A stretch of DNA of 64,000 nt from Cumulibacter sp047975195. Lineage in GTDB: Bacteria > Actinomycetota > Actinomycetes > Mycobacteriales > Antricoccaceae. Of the stretch, positions 1 to 9,300 are shown piece by piece (positions within the stretch are counted from its first letter, which is position 1; each line of letters opens with the position of its first letter). The position numbers and the translations under genes are program-made. Location of the stretch: the NCBI GenBank assembly GCA_047975195.1, contig JBKEDB010000005.1, forward strand, positions 124,001 to 188,000, read 5' to 3'. A model generated the notes under the pieces. It saw only the letters and a list, made by a program, of their open reading frames with translations, had not been told where the DNA came from and did not search any database.

Positions 1-3000
1 GTCCCGGCGAAACTGCTGTTCGACAACCGTATCGTGATCAACAATCAGTTGGTCCGCGCCCGCGGCGGCAAGGTGTCCTTCACCCACATCATTGGGTACG
101 CGTTGGTACAGGCGCTGAAAGACTTCCCAGAGATGAATTACGCCTTCGGCGAGGTCGATGGCAAGCCGACCGTGATCAAGCCGGCGCACGTGGGCCTGGG
201 CCTGGCCATTGATCTGGCGAAGCCGGACGGTTCGCGCACTCTCGTCGTGGCCAGCATCAAGAACTGTGAGCAACTGGATTTCGCGCAGTTCCACGCCGCG
301 TACGAGGACATTGTCCGACGTGCCCGCGCTAACAAACTCACCCTGGAGGACTACCAGGGCACGACGATCTCGCTGACGAACCCAGGCACCGTCGGTACCA
401 ACCACTCGATGGCGCGACTGATGAGCGGCCAAGGGGCGATCATCGGCGTCGGCAACATGGACTACCCGGCCGAGTTCCAGGGCATGAGCGAGTCCACGCT
501 CACCGATCTTGGCGTCAGCAAGATCATGACGCTTACGTCGACGTACGACCACCGCATCATTCAAGGCGCGTACTCCGGCGATTACCTGCGTCGCCTGCAC
601 GGCCTGCTACTGGGAGACGATGGTTTCTACGACGAGATCTTCCACGCGCTGCGCATCCCGTACGAGCCGGTCCGCTGGCTGCCGGACATCACCAATACGC
701 AAGATGGCCAAATCGACAAGGGCACTCGGATCATTGAATTGATCGACGCCTACCGCACCAAGGGCCACTTGATGGCGGATACCGATCCGCTGAACTACCA
801 GCAGCGCACCCACCCCGACCTCGACATTCGGACCCATGACCTGACCTTGTGGGATCTCGATCGCGAGTTCCCGGTCGGCGGATTCGCCGGCAATCGCGTG
901 ATGAAGTTGCGCGACATCCTCGGCGTGCTGCGCGATGCGTACTGCCGCACCGTCGGTGTCGAATACATGCACATCACCGACCCCGAGGAACGCCGCTGGA
1001 TTCAGGAGCGGATCGAGGGCGTCTCGGAAAAAATACCGAACGAGTGGCAGAAACACATCCTTGGCCGTCTCAACGCCGCCGAGGCGTTTGAAACCTTCCT
1101 GCAGACGAAGTTCGTCGGCCAGAAGCGGTTCTCGCTCGAAGGTGGCGAGACCGTGATCCCGCTGCTGGATTCGGTCCTGCAGCGCGCCGCCGAGGCCGAG
1201 TTGGACGAAGTAGCTATCGGTATGCCGCACCGCGGCCGCCTGAACGTGCTAGCGAACACCGTCGGCAAGTCCTACGGACAGATCTTCCGCGAGTTCGAGG
1301 GCAACATCGACCCGGCGACCGCGCACGGTTCCGGTGACGTGAAGTACCACCTAGGCGCCGAGGGTGAGTTCACGCATCCGGTGAGCGGTCACTCGACGAA
1401 GGTGTCGCTGACCTCGAACCCGTCGCACCTTGAAACGGTGAACCCGGTACTGGAAGGCATCGTCCGGGCGAAGCAGGACAAGGTCAATAAGGGCGAACAG
1501 GGCTTCACCGTGCTCCCGGTGCTGATGCACGGCGACTCGGCCTTCGCCGGCCAGGGCGTCGTCGCGGAGACCCTGAACCTTTCGCAGCTTCGCGGCTACC
1601 GTACCGGCGGCACCGTGCACATCATCGTCAACAACCAGGTCGGATTCACCACCTCGCCTGCTGCCGCACGCTCCTCGCTCTATTGCACAGACGTCGCTCG
1701 GATGGTGTCGGCGCCGATATTCCACGTCAACGGCGACGACCCCGAAGCCTGCGTTCGCGTCGCCCGACTCGCCGTCGAGTACCGCCAGGCCTTCAAGAAG
1801 GACGTCGTCATCGACATGCTGTGCTACCGGCGCCGCGGTCACAACGAAGGTGACGATCCGTCGATGACGCAGCCGCTGATGTACGACGTGATCGATGCCA
1901 AGCGCTCGGTGCGCAAGCTCTACACCGAAGCCCTGGTTGGCCGCGGCGACATCACGATGGACGAAGCCACTGAGGCCCTGCAGGATTTCCAGAAGCGGCT
2001 CGAGCAGGTCTTCGTGGAGACCCGCGAGGCTGCGCCGCCGTCCGGCACGAAGCCAGCGATGCCGCGACGCGATGACAGCGAGGTCGACACCGCCGTGTCG
2101 CCGGAAATCCTCAAGCGGATCGGCGACGTACACGTTGCCTACCCCGACGGCTTCACGGTCCACCCGAAGTTGCAGAAGGTCGTCGAGCGGCGCGCCGCAA
2201 TGGTCAACCAGGGCGGAATCGACTGGGCCACCGGCGAGATCTTGGCCTTCGGTTCACTGCTCGACGAAGGTGTCCCGGTTCGCCTGGCCGGTCAGGACTC
2301 GCGTCGCGGCACGTTCGTGCAACGCCATGCGGTCTTGATCGACCGGCATAACGGCGAGGAGTACACGCCGCTTCTACACCTGGGCAAGGGTCAGGCCCGG
2401 TTCTGGGTGTTCGACTCGCTGCTGTCCGAGTACGCCGCGATGGGGTTCGAGTACGGCTACTCCGTGGAGAACAAGGACGCGCTGGTGCTGTGGGAGGCGC
2501 AGTTCGGCGACTTCGCCAACGGTGCCCAGTCGATCATCGACGAGTACATCACCTCCGGTGAAGCCAAGTGGGGCCAGCGCTCGGGTGTCGTGCTAATGCT
2601 GCCGCACGGCCACGAGGGTCAGGGCCCGGATCACTCATCCGCCCGCATCGAGCGGTACCTGGCGATGTGCGCCGAGGACAATATGACGGTCGCCAACTGC
2701 AGCACCCCGGCGAACCACTTCCACATCCTGCGTCGGCACGCACTCGATGACATCCATCGCCCGATGGTGCTGTTCACGCCGAAATCGCTACTGCGCGCTA
2801 AGGCCGCTACCTCTGAGGTCTCGGACTTCACCGAGGGCGGCTTCCAGCACGTGATCGGCGACCCGGATGCCGATCCGGCGAAGGTCACTCGGGTATTGCT
2901 GGCTTCCGGCAAGATCAACTACGAACTCCTCGCCGCACGCCAGAAGGCCGCCAAGGAGAACGTCGCGATTCTTCGCGTGGAGCAGTTGTACCCGATTCCG

Positions 3001-3243
3001 GCCCAGCAGATCGCGACGGAACTCGCCAAGTACCCGAACCTGAAGGAACTGTTCTGGGTGCAGGAGGAGCCGGCCAACATGGGCGCCTGGTCGTTCATGG
3101 CGATGAACCTGCAGGGCGACCTGCCCGCGGGCACGCCCCCGTTGCAGGGCATCTCGCGACCAGCCTCCGCTTCGCCGGCGGTCGGGTTCAAGACCGTACA
3201 TGACAAGACGCAGGCGCAACTCATCGAGCGCGCGCTCGGCTAG
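1..3243 (+). CDS. kgd: Multifunctional 2-oxoglutarate decarboxylase/dehydrogenase E1 with fused succinyltransferase domain (5' partial)
   Basis: The frame is open from base 1, so the N-terminus lies left of the window; about 1080 residues are present. The first ~200 residues are a lipoamide acyltransferase (E2) catalytic domain ending near DHRIIQGAYSGDYL. An E1 thiamine-diphosphate enzyme follows, with GMPHRGRLNVL, GDSAFAGQGVVAETL, FGDFANGAQ and LPHGHEGQGPDHSSARIE. This E2-E1 fusion is the actinobacterial Kgd/OdhA architecture, which feeds 2-oxoglutarate into succinyl-CoA or succinic semialdehyde in the TCA cycle. The reading frame is intact to TAG at 3241. A small acidic protein gene follows 53 bp downstream, and a strong hairpin lies after that. 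Confidence 0.96.
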   Translation, partial: VPAKLLFDNRIVINNQLVRARGGKVSFTHIIGYALVQALKDFPEMNYAFGEVDGKPTVIKPAHVGLGLAIDLAKPDGSRTLVVASIKNCEQLDFAQFHAAYEDIVRRARANKLTLEDYQGTTISLTNPGTVGTNHSMARLMSGQGAIIGVGNMDYPAEFQGMSESTLTDLGVSKIMTLTSTYDHRIIQGAYSGDYLRRLHGLLLGDDGFYDEIFHALRIPYEPVRWLPDITNTQDGQIDKGTRIIELIDAYRTKGHLMADTDPLNYQQRTHPDLDIRTHDLTLWDLDREFPVGGFAGNRVMKLRDILGVLRDAYCRTVGVEYMHITDPEERRWIQERIEGVSEKIPNEWQKHILGRLNAAEAFETFLQTKFVGQKRFSLEGGETVIPLLDSVLQRAAEAELDEVAIGMPHRGRLNVLANTVGKSYGQIFREFEGNIDPATAHGSGDVKYHLGAEGEFTHPVSGHSTKVSLTSNPSHLETVNPVLEGIVRAKQDKVNKGEQGFTVLPVLMHGDSAFAGQGVVAETLNLSQLRGYRTGGTVHIIVNNQVGFTTSPAAARSSLYCTDVARMVSAPIFHVNGDDPEACVRVARLAVEYRQAFKKDVVIDMLCYRRRGHNEGDDPSMTQPLMYDVIDAKRSVRKLYTEALVGRGDITMDEATEALQDFQKRLEQVFVETREAAPPSGTKPAMPRRDDSEVDTAVSPEILKRIGDVHVAYPDGFTVHPKLQKVVERRAAMVNQGGIDWATGEILAFGSLLDEGVPVRLAGQDSRRGTFVQRHAVLIDRHNGEEYTPLLHLGKGQARFWVFDSLLSEYAAMGFEYGYSVENKDALVLWEAQFGDFANGAQSIIDEYITSGEAKWGQRSGVVLMLPHGHEGQGPDHSSARIERYLAMCAEDNMTVANCSTPANHFHILRRHALDDIHRPMVLFTPKSLLRAKAATSEVSDFTEGGFQHVIGDPDADPAKVTRVLLASGKINYELLAARQKAAKENVAILRVEQLYPIPAQQIATELAKYPNLKELFWVQEEPANMGAWSFMAMNLQGDLPAGTPPLQGISRPASASPAVGFKTVHDKTQAQLIERALG

Positions 3244-3296
3244 TCAGGTTCGAGTTCATCGAACTAGGAGCACCACAGGTACAAGGTTAGGCAGCG

Positions 3297-3473
3297 ATGT
3301 ACTTCACCGATCGCGGGATCGAGGAACTTCAGCAGCGGCGCGAGGACGAAGACCTGAGCGTCGACTGGGTGTGCGACATGATGAGAACGTTCGTCGATCT
3401 GCATCCGCAGTTCGAGAGCGCCATCGATCAGTTCGCCGTGTTCCTCGCCCGCGACGATGAGGACGACGACTAA
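3297..3473 (+). CDS. Small acidic protein, DUF6104-like
   Basis: A 58-residue protein starting MYFTDRGIEELQQRREDED and ending in an Asp/Glu-rich tail. It starts at ATG 3297, in the same direction as kgd and just before a strong terminator, so it is probably the last gene of the kgd transcript. I recall short MYFTDRGIEEL proteins next to oxoglutarate dehydrogenase genes in other actinobacteria (DUF6104). No function is known to me. It has no membrane segment and no cysteine-based metal site beyond one Cys. Confidence 0.8.
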   Translation: MYFTDRGIEELQQRREDEDLSVDWVCDMMRTFVDLHPQFESAIDQFAVFLARDDEDDD

Positions 3474-3489
3474 GAAGCACCCCCTTCGA

Positions 3490-3533
3490 AAACGGCTGGG
3501 CCGGAACGCAGTTGCGTTCCGGCCCAGCCGTTT
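3490..3533. terminator. Bidirectional hairpin terminator between converging genes
   Basis: A perfect inverted repeat of 21 bases per arm (3490-3510 and 3513-3533; arm begins AAACGGCTGGGCC). A-rich sequence at the left end and T-rich sequence at the right end make it work in both directions. It sits between the kgd transcript on the plus strand and the malic enzyme gene on the minus strand. Confidence 0.85.
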
Positions 3534-3554
3534 CAGATGGCTACTGGTCAGCGA

Positions 3555-4745
3555 TTAGCGAATGACCCATTCTGCTTTGCCGGTCTCCCATGCCTTCCGC
3601 ACAGCCTCGGTGACCGCCGGGACGACGCGGCGATCAAACGGATCCGGAATGACCTTCGCCACGGCCAGTTCATCGAGAACGACAGCCGCAATCGCGACGG
3701 CCGCAGCGATCTTCATTTCTTCGGTGATCTTGGGGGCGCCGGCCTCGAAAGCACCCTTGAAGATGCCCGGGAACGCCAGCACATTGTTGATCTGGTTCGG
3801 GAAGTCCGAGCGACCGGTGGCCACGACTCGCGCGTACCTGTGCGCGATATCCGGGTGAATCTCGGGGGTCGGATTGGACAGCGCGAAGATGATCGGATCG
3901 TGGTTCATCGACGCAATCGCAGCCTCGCTGATCGTCGAACCGGATAGCCCGATGAAGCAGTCCTTGCCCGCGAGGACCTCCTCGGTCGACCCGCGCACGC
4001 CTTCATGGTTCGTCCACGACAACAGCCCTTGCTTGACCGGGCTCAGGTCGTGTCGCCACGGGTGAATCGCGCCCTTGGAGTCAGTCAGGATGATGTCGCG
4101 CACGCCGGTGGCATACAGCATCTTCGCGCACGCGATCCCGGAGGCTCCCGCGCCGGCGATGACGATGCGCATCTCGCCGTCCTGGCGCCCGGACAACATC
4201 CGCGCATTACGCAATGCAGCGGTGACCACCGTGGCCGTACCGTGCTGGTCGTCGTGCATGACCGGGATGTCGAGTTCTTCCTTGAGGCGATCCTCGATCT
4301 CGAAGCACCGCGGCGCCGATATGTCCTCCAGGTTGATGCCACCGAAGGACGGCGCGATCGCCTTAACAGCCGCGACGATCTCATCGGGGTCCTTCGTGTC
4401 CAACACGATCGGGAACGAGTCAATACCGGCGAACTGTTTGAACAGCCCGGCCTTCCCCTCCATGACTGGCAGCGACGCGTCAGCGCCGATGTCGCCGAGT
4501 CCGAGCACCGCGGTGCCGTCGGAGATCACAGCCACGGTACGGGACGCCGAGGTGTACTTGAGTTTCTCGGTCGGATAGTCGGCGATACGCGTGCATACCT
4601 CGGCGACACCCGGCGAGTAGACCTTGGACAGAACATCGACCGAGTCGATGGGTGCCTTGAGTTCTACCGAGATTTTGCCGTGGTCGTGCGCGTCAAAAAT
4701 CGGCTGCAAACTCGGATCGATGGCTGGGGGTTCTGGGTACTTCAC
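3555..4745 (-). CDS. NAD(P)-dependent malic enzyme
   Basis: 396 residues, the length of the short bacterial malic enzymes. It converts malate to pyruvate and CO2. Visible hallmarks are the malic N-domain with KVYSPGVAEVC and DGTAVLGLGDIG, the catalytic region HDDQHGTATVVTAALRNA, and the nucleotide-binding stretch IVIAGAGASGIACA. The GTG start at 4745 is backed by a strong Shine-Dalgarno sequence (GAAGGAGAG) just upstream. It converges on the kgd operon and diverges from the rmlC-like gene. The sequence does not settle NAD versus NADP preference. Confidence 0.93.
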   Translation of the reverse strand: MKYPEPPAIDPSLQPIFDAHDHGKISVELKAPIDSVDVLSKVYSPGVAEVCTRIADYPTEKLKYTSASRTVAVISDGTAVLGLGDIGADASLPVMEGKAGLFKQFAGIDSFPIVLDTKDPDEIVAAVKAIAPSFGGINLEDISAPRCFEIEDRLKEELDIPVMHDDQHGTATVVTAALRNARMLSGRQDGEMRIVIAGAGASGIACAKMLYATGVRDIILTDSKGAIHPWRHDLSPVKQGLLSWTNHEGVRGSTEEVLAGKDCFIGLSGSTISEAAIASMNHDPIIFALSNPTPEIHPDIAHRYARVVATGRSDFPNQINNVLAFPGIFKGAFEAGAPKITEEMKIAAAVAIAAVVLDELAVAKVIPDPFDRRVVPAVTEAVRKAWETGKAEWVIR

Positions 4746-4888
4746 GTCTCTCCTTCAGACAGGACACATTGAGGCATCGGGGCAGTTCCACTACGACGGG
4801 TGAGCCGAGCTCAGCGCTCGCGGAGGTTGTCCGAGCCAGTGCGCTATCTCTAATCGTCGCACAGTCGCCGAACCGGTAGGTTGTGGGC

Positions 4889-5500
4889 ATGGACGTACGC
4901 GATCTGAAGTTCCCCGGGATCCTCGAATTCACTCCCAAGGTGTTCCCCGACGACAGAGGCATCTTCTTGGAGTGTTTCCGCGCGGAGCCGTTGGAGGAGA
5001 AACTCGGGCATCGCCTCAACCTCGTGCAGGCCAACCACTCGGTATCCAAGAAGGGCACCGTTCGCGGTATTCATTACGCGTTGGTCCCGCCGGGCCAGGC
5101 CAAGTACGTGTACTGCCCGCAGGGCTCCTTCCTGGACATCGTGGTGGACATTCGCGAGGGCTCGCCCACGTTCGGTGACGTTGACGTCGTGAAGCTGGAC
5201 TCAGAGGACCATCGCGCTATCTACGTCTCCGAAGGCATCGGACACACCGTTGTCGCTCTGGAAGACAACTCCTCACTTATCTACCTCTGCTCGGCCGGCT
5301 ACAACCCGCAACTGGAGAAGGGCCTCAATCCGCTGGATCCCGCGTTGAACCTCCCGATCCCCCAGGACTTGGACCTCCTGCTCTCACCCAAGGACACCGC
5401 AGCGCCGACTCTCGCCGAGGCCAAGTCGCAAGGGCTGCTGCCGTCGTACGAGGAGTGCGAACGCTGGTACGCGAACCTGCGCGCCGACTACGCGAGCTAG
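4889..5500 (+). CDS. rmlC: dTDP-4-dehydrorhamnose 3,5-epimerase family protein
   Basis: A cupin-fold sugar epimerase of 203 residues. The family signature is clear: FPDDRGIFLECFR, QANHSVSKKGTVRGIHYA (active-site His), VDIREGSPTFGDV and the YNPQLEKGLNPLDP stretch. In dTDP-rhamnose synthesis it epimerises C3 and C5 of the 4-keto sugar. ATG 4889 is preferred over GTG 4883 because GTAGG lies 8 bases upstream of it. No other rhamnose genes are nearby, so it is an orphan copy, and specificity for another dTDP-4-keto-6-deoxyhexose is possible. Confidence 0.85.
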   Translation: MDVRDLKFPGILEFTPKVFPDDRGIFLECFRAEPLEEKLGHRLNLVQANHSVSKKGTVRGIHYALVPPGQAKYVYCPQGSFLDIVVDIREGSPTFGDVDVVKLDSEDHRAIYVSEGIGHTVVALEDNSSLIYLCSAGYNPQLEKGLNPLDPALNLPIPQDLDLLLSPKDTAAPTLAEAKSQGLLPSYEECERWYANLRADYAS

Positions 5501-5521
5501 CACCGCGTTAGGCTGGTAATC

Positions 5522-6199
5522 GTGAAGATCGACAAGGACGCCGCCCCGTTTACCGCGCTCGCTGTAGTGCCGGCAGTGATCGCCACCGCTACCGGCCACC
5601 GTCGGGTCGCCACCGGGTTCGGCGTGCTCGCCGCGGGCGTGACCGCGTTCTTCAGAGACCCCTCCCGGTTCCCTGACCTCGGACAGCACATCGATCCGAG
5701 CATCGTGATCGCTCCCGCGGACGGGCGAGTCATGTACGCCGGTGCGGCACAACCCGGTGTATCCCCGGACGGCGACTGGAACCAGGTGAGCATCTTCCTG
5801 TCGCTACTTGACGTGCATATCAATCGCGCGCCGTACGGCGGACGGATCACCAAGAGCGAGCACCGACCGGGCCGGTTCCTGGCGGCGTTCAAGAACGAGA
5901 GCGCGACGCAGAACGAGATGACCGAACTCGTCGTCGAGCAAGACGTCGACGGGCAGCGACGGGTCGTCGTGTTCCGACAGATCGTCGGCCTTCTCGCTCG
6001 GCGCGTGGTCACTCGGGTCAGCCCGGGGGACGTGGTGCATACCGGTCAGCGGATCGGCCTGATGAAGTTCGGATCTCGGATGGATATTTTCGTGCCGTCG
6101 TCGGTACCACTATTGGTGGCTGCGGGCGACCGCGTGATTGCCGGCGAGTCCACCCTCGCTCGGTGGGCCCCGCAGGCGGAGCGTCCGATTGATGGCTAG
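5522..6199 (+). CDS. psd: Phosphatidylserine decarboxylase, short archaeal-type
   Basis: 225 residues. It decarboxylates phosphatidylserine to phosphatidylethanolamine at the membrane. One hydrophobic segment is near the N-terminus (about residues 10-40), followed by VIAPADGRVMYAG and DVHINRAPYGG. The autocleavage site is FGSRMD near the C-terminus, where the Ser becomes the pyruvoyl group. The GTG start at 5522 is 21 bases after the rmlC-like gene. Its stop overlaps the start of pssA by 8 bases, so the two phospholipid enzymes form a coupled operon making serine lipids and then PE. Confidence 0.92.
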   Translation: MKIDKDAAPFTALAVVPAVIATATGHRRVATGFGVLAAGVTAFFRDPSRFPDLGQHIDPSIVIAPADGRVMYAGAAQPGVSPDGDWNQVSIFLSLLDVHINRAPYGGRITKSEHRPGRFLAAFKNESATQNEMTELVVEQDVDGQRRVVVFRQIVGLLARRVVTRVSPGDVVHTGQRIGLMKFGSRMDIFVPSSVPLLVAAGDRVIAGESTLARWAPQAERPIDG

Positions 6200-7208
6200 C
6201 ACTGACGATCCTGGCAGTAACACCACCGGGCGGGTCCGCAGTGCCCTACGCCGCAGCAGGCGTGGGTTCCGATTGATTTCGCAATCTGGCGCACGGGTGG
6301 TCTCCCCCGCCCGATTGCGCGGCGCCGCGCGCTGGCGGGCAATGCTACCGAGCCTGTTCACTCTCGCGAACATGGTCTGCGGTTTCTCGGCTGTGCTGCT
6401 GTCCTTTCAAGGAGAGTTCACCACTGCTGCGGTACTCATCGGCATCGCGATCGTGCTGGACATCCTCGATGGAGCGGTAGCGCGTTCCGTCGGGGCAATC
6501 ACCCCGTTCGGCCTCCAGTTCGACTCGCTGTCTGACCTGATCTCGTTCGGCATCGGACCGGCGATCCTGTTGCACACGTGGGGCTTCGGCACGCACGGTG
6601 TACTCGCATGGATCGTGCCGCTGATCTGGCTCGCATGCGCCGCTTTCCGGCTCGCTCGCTTCAATGTGACGATCGACCCGCTCGCCGATAAGCGGTACTT
6701 CATCGGTCTGGCCAGTCCCGGCGCCGCAGGCGTAATCCTGGCGTCGGTGTTCCTTTACGATCCACCGTTCACCGGTGCCGCAGCGCTGCTCCCGGTGGTG
6801 GTCGGAGTGCTGCCGGCGATACTCATGATCTCCTCGTACCGGTTCATGTCATTTCGGATGCTGCTGGCCCCGACGGGCAATCTGATCTATGTGTCTATCG
6901 CGATGCTCGTGCTCGTTGTGCTCGGGCTCGCGACGTACCCGGCTCTTACCGGCGCGATCGTCGCCTACGGGTATCTCCTGGTCTGCCCGCTGGGGTGGAT
7001 CACTGCCCCGGTGCGGCGCCGTCTGTTCGGTCCGCAGTCCGTGGCGCCGCCGCGGCACAAACTTCCATCGGTGCTGTTTCCCGACGACAACGACGAGCAG
7101 GACGACGACGGCTTCGATTACGAGGAAGCGCAGTCAGTCGAACTGTTCGGCGAGGCGGCCAGCATCTCGGCGGAGTCCGCCACGTCCCCCACCGAGCCGT
7201 CGCCGTAA
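6192..7208 (+). CDS. pssA: CDP-diacylglycerol-serine O-phosphatidyltransferase
   Basis: 338 residues with several membrane segments starting near residue 50. The CDP-alcohol phosphatidyltransferase signature is present in DILDGAVARSVGAI followed by FGLQFDSLSDL, supplying the conserved Asp residues. It condenses CDP-diacylglycerol with serine to give the substrate of the upstream Psd. ATG 6192 lies inside the last codons of psd, so coupled translation is expected. The N-terminus is long and basic and the C-terminal ~50 residues are acidic and probably disordered; both extend beyond the core domain. Confidence 0.92.
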   Translation: MASTDDPGSNTTGRVRSALRRSRRGFRLISQSGARVVSPARLRGAARWRAMLPSLFTLANMVCGFSAVLLSFQGEFTTAAVLIGIAIVLDILDGAVARSVGAITPFGLQFDSLSDLISFGIGPAILLHTWGFGTHGVLAWIVPLIWLACAAFRLARFNVTIDPLADKRYFIGLASPGAAGVILASVFLYDPPFTGAAALLPVVVGVLPAILMISSYRFMSFRMLLAPTGNLIYVSIAMLVLVVLGLATYPALTGAIVAYGYLLVCPLGWITAPVRRRLFGPQSVAPPRHKLPSVLFPDDNDEQDDDGFDYEEAQSVELFGEAASISAESATSPTEPSP

Positions 7209-7214
7209 CACGGT

Positions 7215-7257
7215 GCGAACTCGCAGCACTAGTTGCCGCCGCACACGGCGAGTTCGC
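7215..7257. terminator. Possible hairpin terminator after pssA
   Basis: Inverted repeat GCGAACTCGC (7215-7224) and GCGAGTTCGC (7248-7257) with a 23-base loop, in the 59-base gap between the converging pssA and hypothetical membrane genes. There is no clear T-run, so this is only a candidate. Confidence 0.4.
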
Positions 7258-7267
7258 GGCGTGCGCG

Positions 7268-7750
7268 CTATACGTCCCGATTATACGCCTCGCGGACCGG
7301 CTTCGAGAACAGCAACACCAACAGCACGATTGCGACGGCCAGTAGCGGTACGCCGACGGCGGTGTTGCCGAGGGTGAACGCGATCGACCAACTGACCGGC
7401 ACCAAAGCAAGTTGGATCACGATTGTCGGCACCCGCGGCCACACGTCGACCCGCCAAAACCCGAATGCCATCCGCAACAGCAGGAGGCCGGCGAGAATGA
7501 CGAACACCGCCCCGGTCAAGGAGGCGGTCTCGTCGGTGGGGTCGCCTGTGAGGGTCAGGTAGGTCCACACAAGTCCGGCGCCGAGGGCGACGAGCCCCTC
7601 CAGCGCGACCAGCGCGGCGACGGCAACGAGTTGGCGAGTCCGATAACTACCCGCCGCGTAGTTCCACGGCCGCAGCGGCTTGTCGACCGTATCGTCGCTG
7701 CTCGCCTGGTGAGGTGCGTCATCTTGGGCATTCTCGGCATCATCGGGCAC
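7268..7750 (-). CDS. Hypothetical membrane protein, four predicted TM segments
   Basis: 160 residues. An acidic, hydrophilic N-terminus of about 35 residues precedes four hydrophobic segments (roughly 42-68, 80-98, 108-125, 130-150). I do not recognise the family. The GTG start at 7750 has a clear AAGGAG Shine-Dalgarno sequence upstream. It converges on pssA and diverges from the lipid kinase gene, so its position does not suggest a partner. Small four-helix membrane proteins of this kind are common and uncharacterised in actinobacteria. Confidence 0.7.
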   Translation of the reverse strand: MPDDAENAQDDAPHQASSDDTVDKPLRPWNYAAGSYRTRQLVAVAALVALEGLVALGAGLVWTYLTLTGDPTDETASLTGAVFVILAGLLLLRMAFGFWRVDVWPRVPTIVIQLALVPVSWSIAFTLGNTAVGVPLLAVAIVLLVLLFSKPVREAYNRDV

Positions 7751-7785
7751 GCTCCTTAGGGTACCGACCGCTACTGTTGGTGATC

Positions 7786-8706
7786 ATGCGCGCTCTTCTG
7801 GTCACGAACCCCAAGGCGACCGCGACTTCCCCACGAGTGCGGGACGTGATCATCAACGCATTGAGCGCGCATACCCAACTGGAGGTGGCGCACACCGACC
7901 ATCGCGGGCACGCGATCGAGTTAGGCGCTCGAGCGACCGAACAGCGTTACGACCTGGTCATCGCGCTCGGTGGCGATGGGACAGTCAACGAACTGGTCAA
8001 CGGGCTGCTGTCGCGCGGCGTCGGACCGCATGTACCTGCGCTCGCCGCAGTCCCCGGTGGGTCAGCGAACGTTTTCGCGCGAACCCTAGGTACCTCCAAC
8101 GACCCGATCGAGGCCACCGGTCAACTACTCGAGGCCCTGGCAGCGGGCCGCGAGCGCCACATCAGCCTGGGGCAGATGGAAGGCCGTTGGTTCGTGTTCA
8201 CCGCCGGTATCGGATTCGATGCCGGCGTCGTGCACGGCGTAGAGCTGCGTCGCGGTGACGGGCGTAAAGCTAGCCCCAACCTGTATGCCCGCACCGCGGT
8301 GCGGGACTTTCTTGCTCGCACGCGACGCCGTACCCGACTGACGGTCAGTACCGCCGACGGCGTGGTCGCGGACGATGCGTTTCTGTGCGTGGCCACCAAC
8401 ACCACCCCGTGGACGTACTACAAGAAGCGTCCTGTCCAGCTCACCCCACAGGCGTCGTACGACCGCGGCCTGGACCTGTTCGCGCTCGGCAAAGTCGGCC
8501 CGATAGCGATCGGGCGCCTGCTATGGCAGGTCACCCGCACCGAGCCGAACCCACGAGGTCGGCGCGTGACGCTCCTGCACGATCTTCCGGGCCTGGAGAT
8601 CACCGCGCCGGCGCCGGTACCGGTACAGGTGGACGGTGACTACGCCGGCGACTACGAGCGGGTGCGGCTCGACAGCGCGCCGAATGCCCTCCGCGTCATC
8701 TGCTGA
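7786..8706 (+). CDS. Diacylglycerol kinase family lipid kinase
   Basis: 306 residues with the DAGK catalytic signature ALGGDGTVNELVNGLL near residue 65 and AAVPGGSANVFARTLG after it. A C-terminal NAD-kinase-like beta domain includes FTAGIGFDAGVV. The family (YegS/DgkB-like) phosphorylates diacylglycerol or related lipids. The start ATG 7786 gives a protein that begins MRALLVTNPKAT, as expected for the family. The lipid substrate cannot be told from sequence; the nearby psd-pssA genes fit a phospholipid role. Confidence 0.88.
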   Translation: MRALLVTNPKATATSPRVRDVIINALSAHTQLEVAHTDHRGHAIELGARATEQRYDLVIALGGDGTVNELVNGLLSRGVGPHVPALAAVPGGSANVFARTLGTSNDPIEATGQLLEALAAGRERHISLGQMEGRWFVFTAGIGFDAGVVHGVELRRGDGRKASPNLYARTAVRDFLARTRRRTRLTVSTADGVVADDAFLCVATNTTPWTYYKKRPVQLTPQASYDRGLDLFALGKVGPIAIGRLLWQVTRTEPNPRGRRVTLLHDLPGLEITAPAPVPVQVDGDYAGDYERVRLDSAPNALRVIC

Positions 8707-8849
8707 AGCGCCCCGGGACGCATTCGGTCGCGCGCCCAAATCCGCCGGACACAGGTGTCAAGCACAGACCAGGGGGTTTTATCTCACAGGGGTATAGCGG
8801 CAAAAAAGGCCTTAACGACTGGCACATGCCGCAGGTGCGCGCCAGAATA

Positions 8850-8861
8850 GTGTGTCAGCAC
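8850..8861. promoter_or_regulatory. CRP-like half-palindrome upstream of whiB1
   Basis: GTG-N6-CAC at 8850-8861 lies in the 232-base gap before whiB1, about 78 bases from its start. In M. tuberculosis whiB1 is activated through CRP (Rv3676) sites of this general form. The match covers only the core triplets, so it is tentative. The rest of the gap shows no gene. Confidence 0.35.
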
Positions 8862-8938
8862 ATTGGATGAGACACCGGCCCCCGGATTTACCGGGAACAC
8901 CTGTGCCGGCCCCCTCATAGCCGCAGGTAGGAGTGAAT

Positions 8939-9187
8939 ATGGATTGGCGCCACCGCGCGATCTGTCGCGACGAGGACCCGGAGCTATTCTTCCCGATTGG
9001 GAGCACTGGCCCCGCGCTGATGCAGATCGATGACGCCAAGAGCGTATGCCAACGGTGCCCGGTCACCGAGGACTGCCTCAGTTGGGCACTGACCTCGGGA
9101 CAGGATTCGGGCATCTGGGGTGGGCTGAGCGAGGATGAGCGTCGTTTGCTCAAACGCCAGCGCGCACGTACCGCCCGTTCGGCGTAG
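8939..9187 (+). CDS. whiB1: WhiB1-type iron-sulfur transcriptional regulator
   Basis: 82 residues. Four cysteines (C9, C37, C40, C46) in the WhiB arrangement with CQRCPVTEDC bind a [4Fe-4S] cluster. GIWGGLSEDERR is the conserved turn, and a basic C-terminal tail follows. The sequence is very close to M. tuberculosis WhiB1, which binds the primary sigma factor and responds to nitric oxide. ATG 8939 is chosen over GTG 8933 because GGTAGGA then has normal spacing. A strong terminator follows directly, so it is a single-gene transcript next to pdtaS, as in mycobacteria. Confidence 0.95.
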   Translation: MDWRHRAICRDEDPELFFPIGSTGPALMQIDDAKSVCQRCPVTEDCLSWALTSGQDSGIWGGLSEDERRLLKRQRARTARSA

Positions 9188-9212
9188 CCAGCGCGGCCAT
9201 CAATAACCGATA

Positions 9213-9243
9213 GGGGCTTCGGACCACAGGTCCGAAGCCCTTT
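9213..9243 (+). terminator. Rho-independent terminator of whiB1
   Basis: Twelve-base stem GGGCTTCGGACC (9214-9225), three-base loop, matching arm 9229-9240, then TTT. It follows the whiB1 stop by about 26 bases. Confidence 0.85.
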
Positions 9244-9300
9244 CGCATGCCCAAGTCATACAGGCGCTTGTCCACCTCGAGTTCACTGACGTCCACGCGC

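Noticed and set aside
607..2163. Long open frames on the minus strand inside kgd (607-1230 and 1351-2163)
   Set aside because: They lie wholly opposite a well-conserved enzyme gene, have no family features and reflect the codon bias of GC-rich DNA.
4005..4772. 255-codon plus-strand frame opposite the malic enzyme gene
   Set aside because: It is the complement of conserved coding sequence and its translation has low-complexity, Arg/Asp-rich character without motifs.
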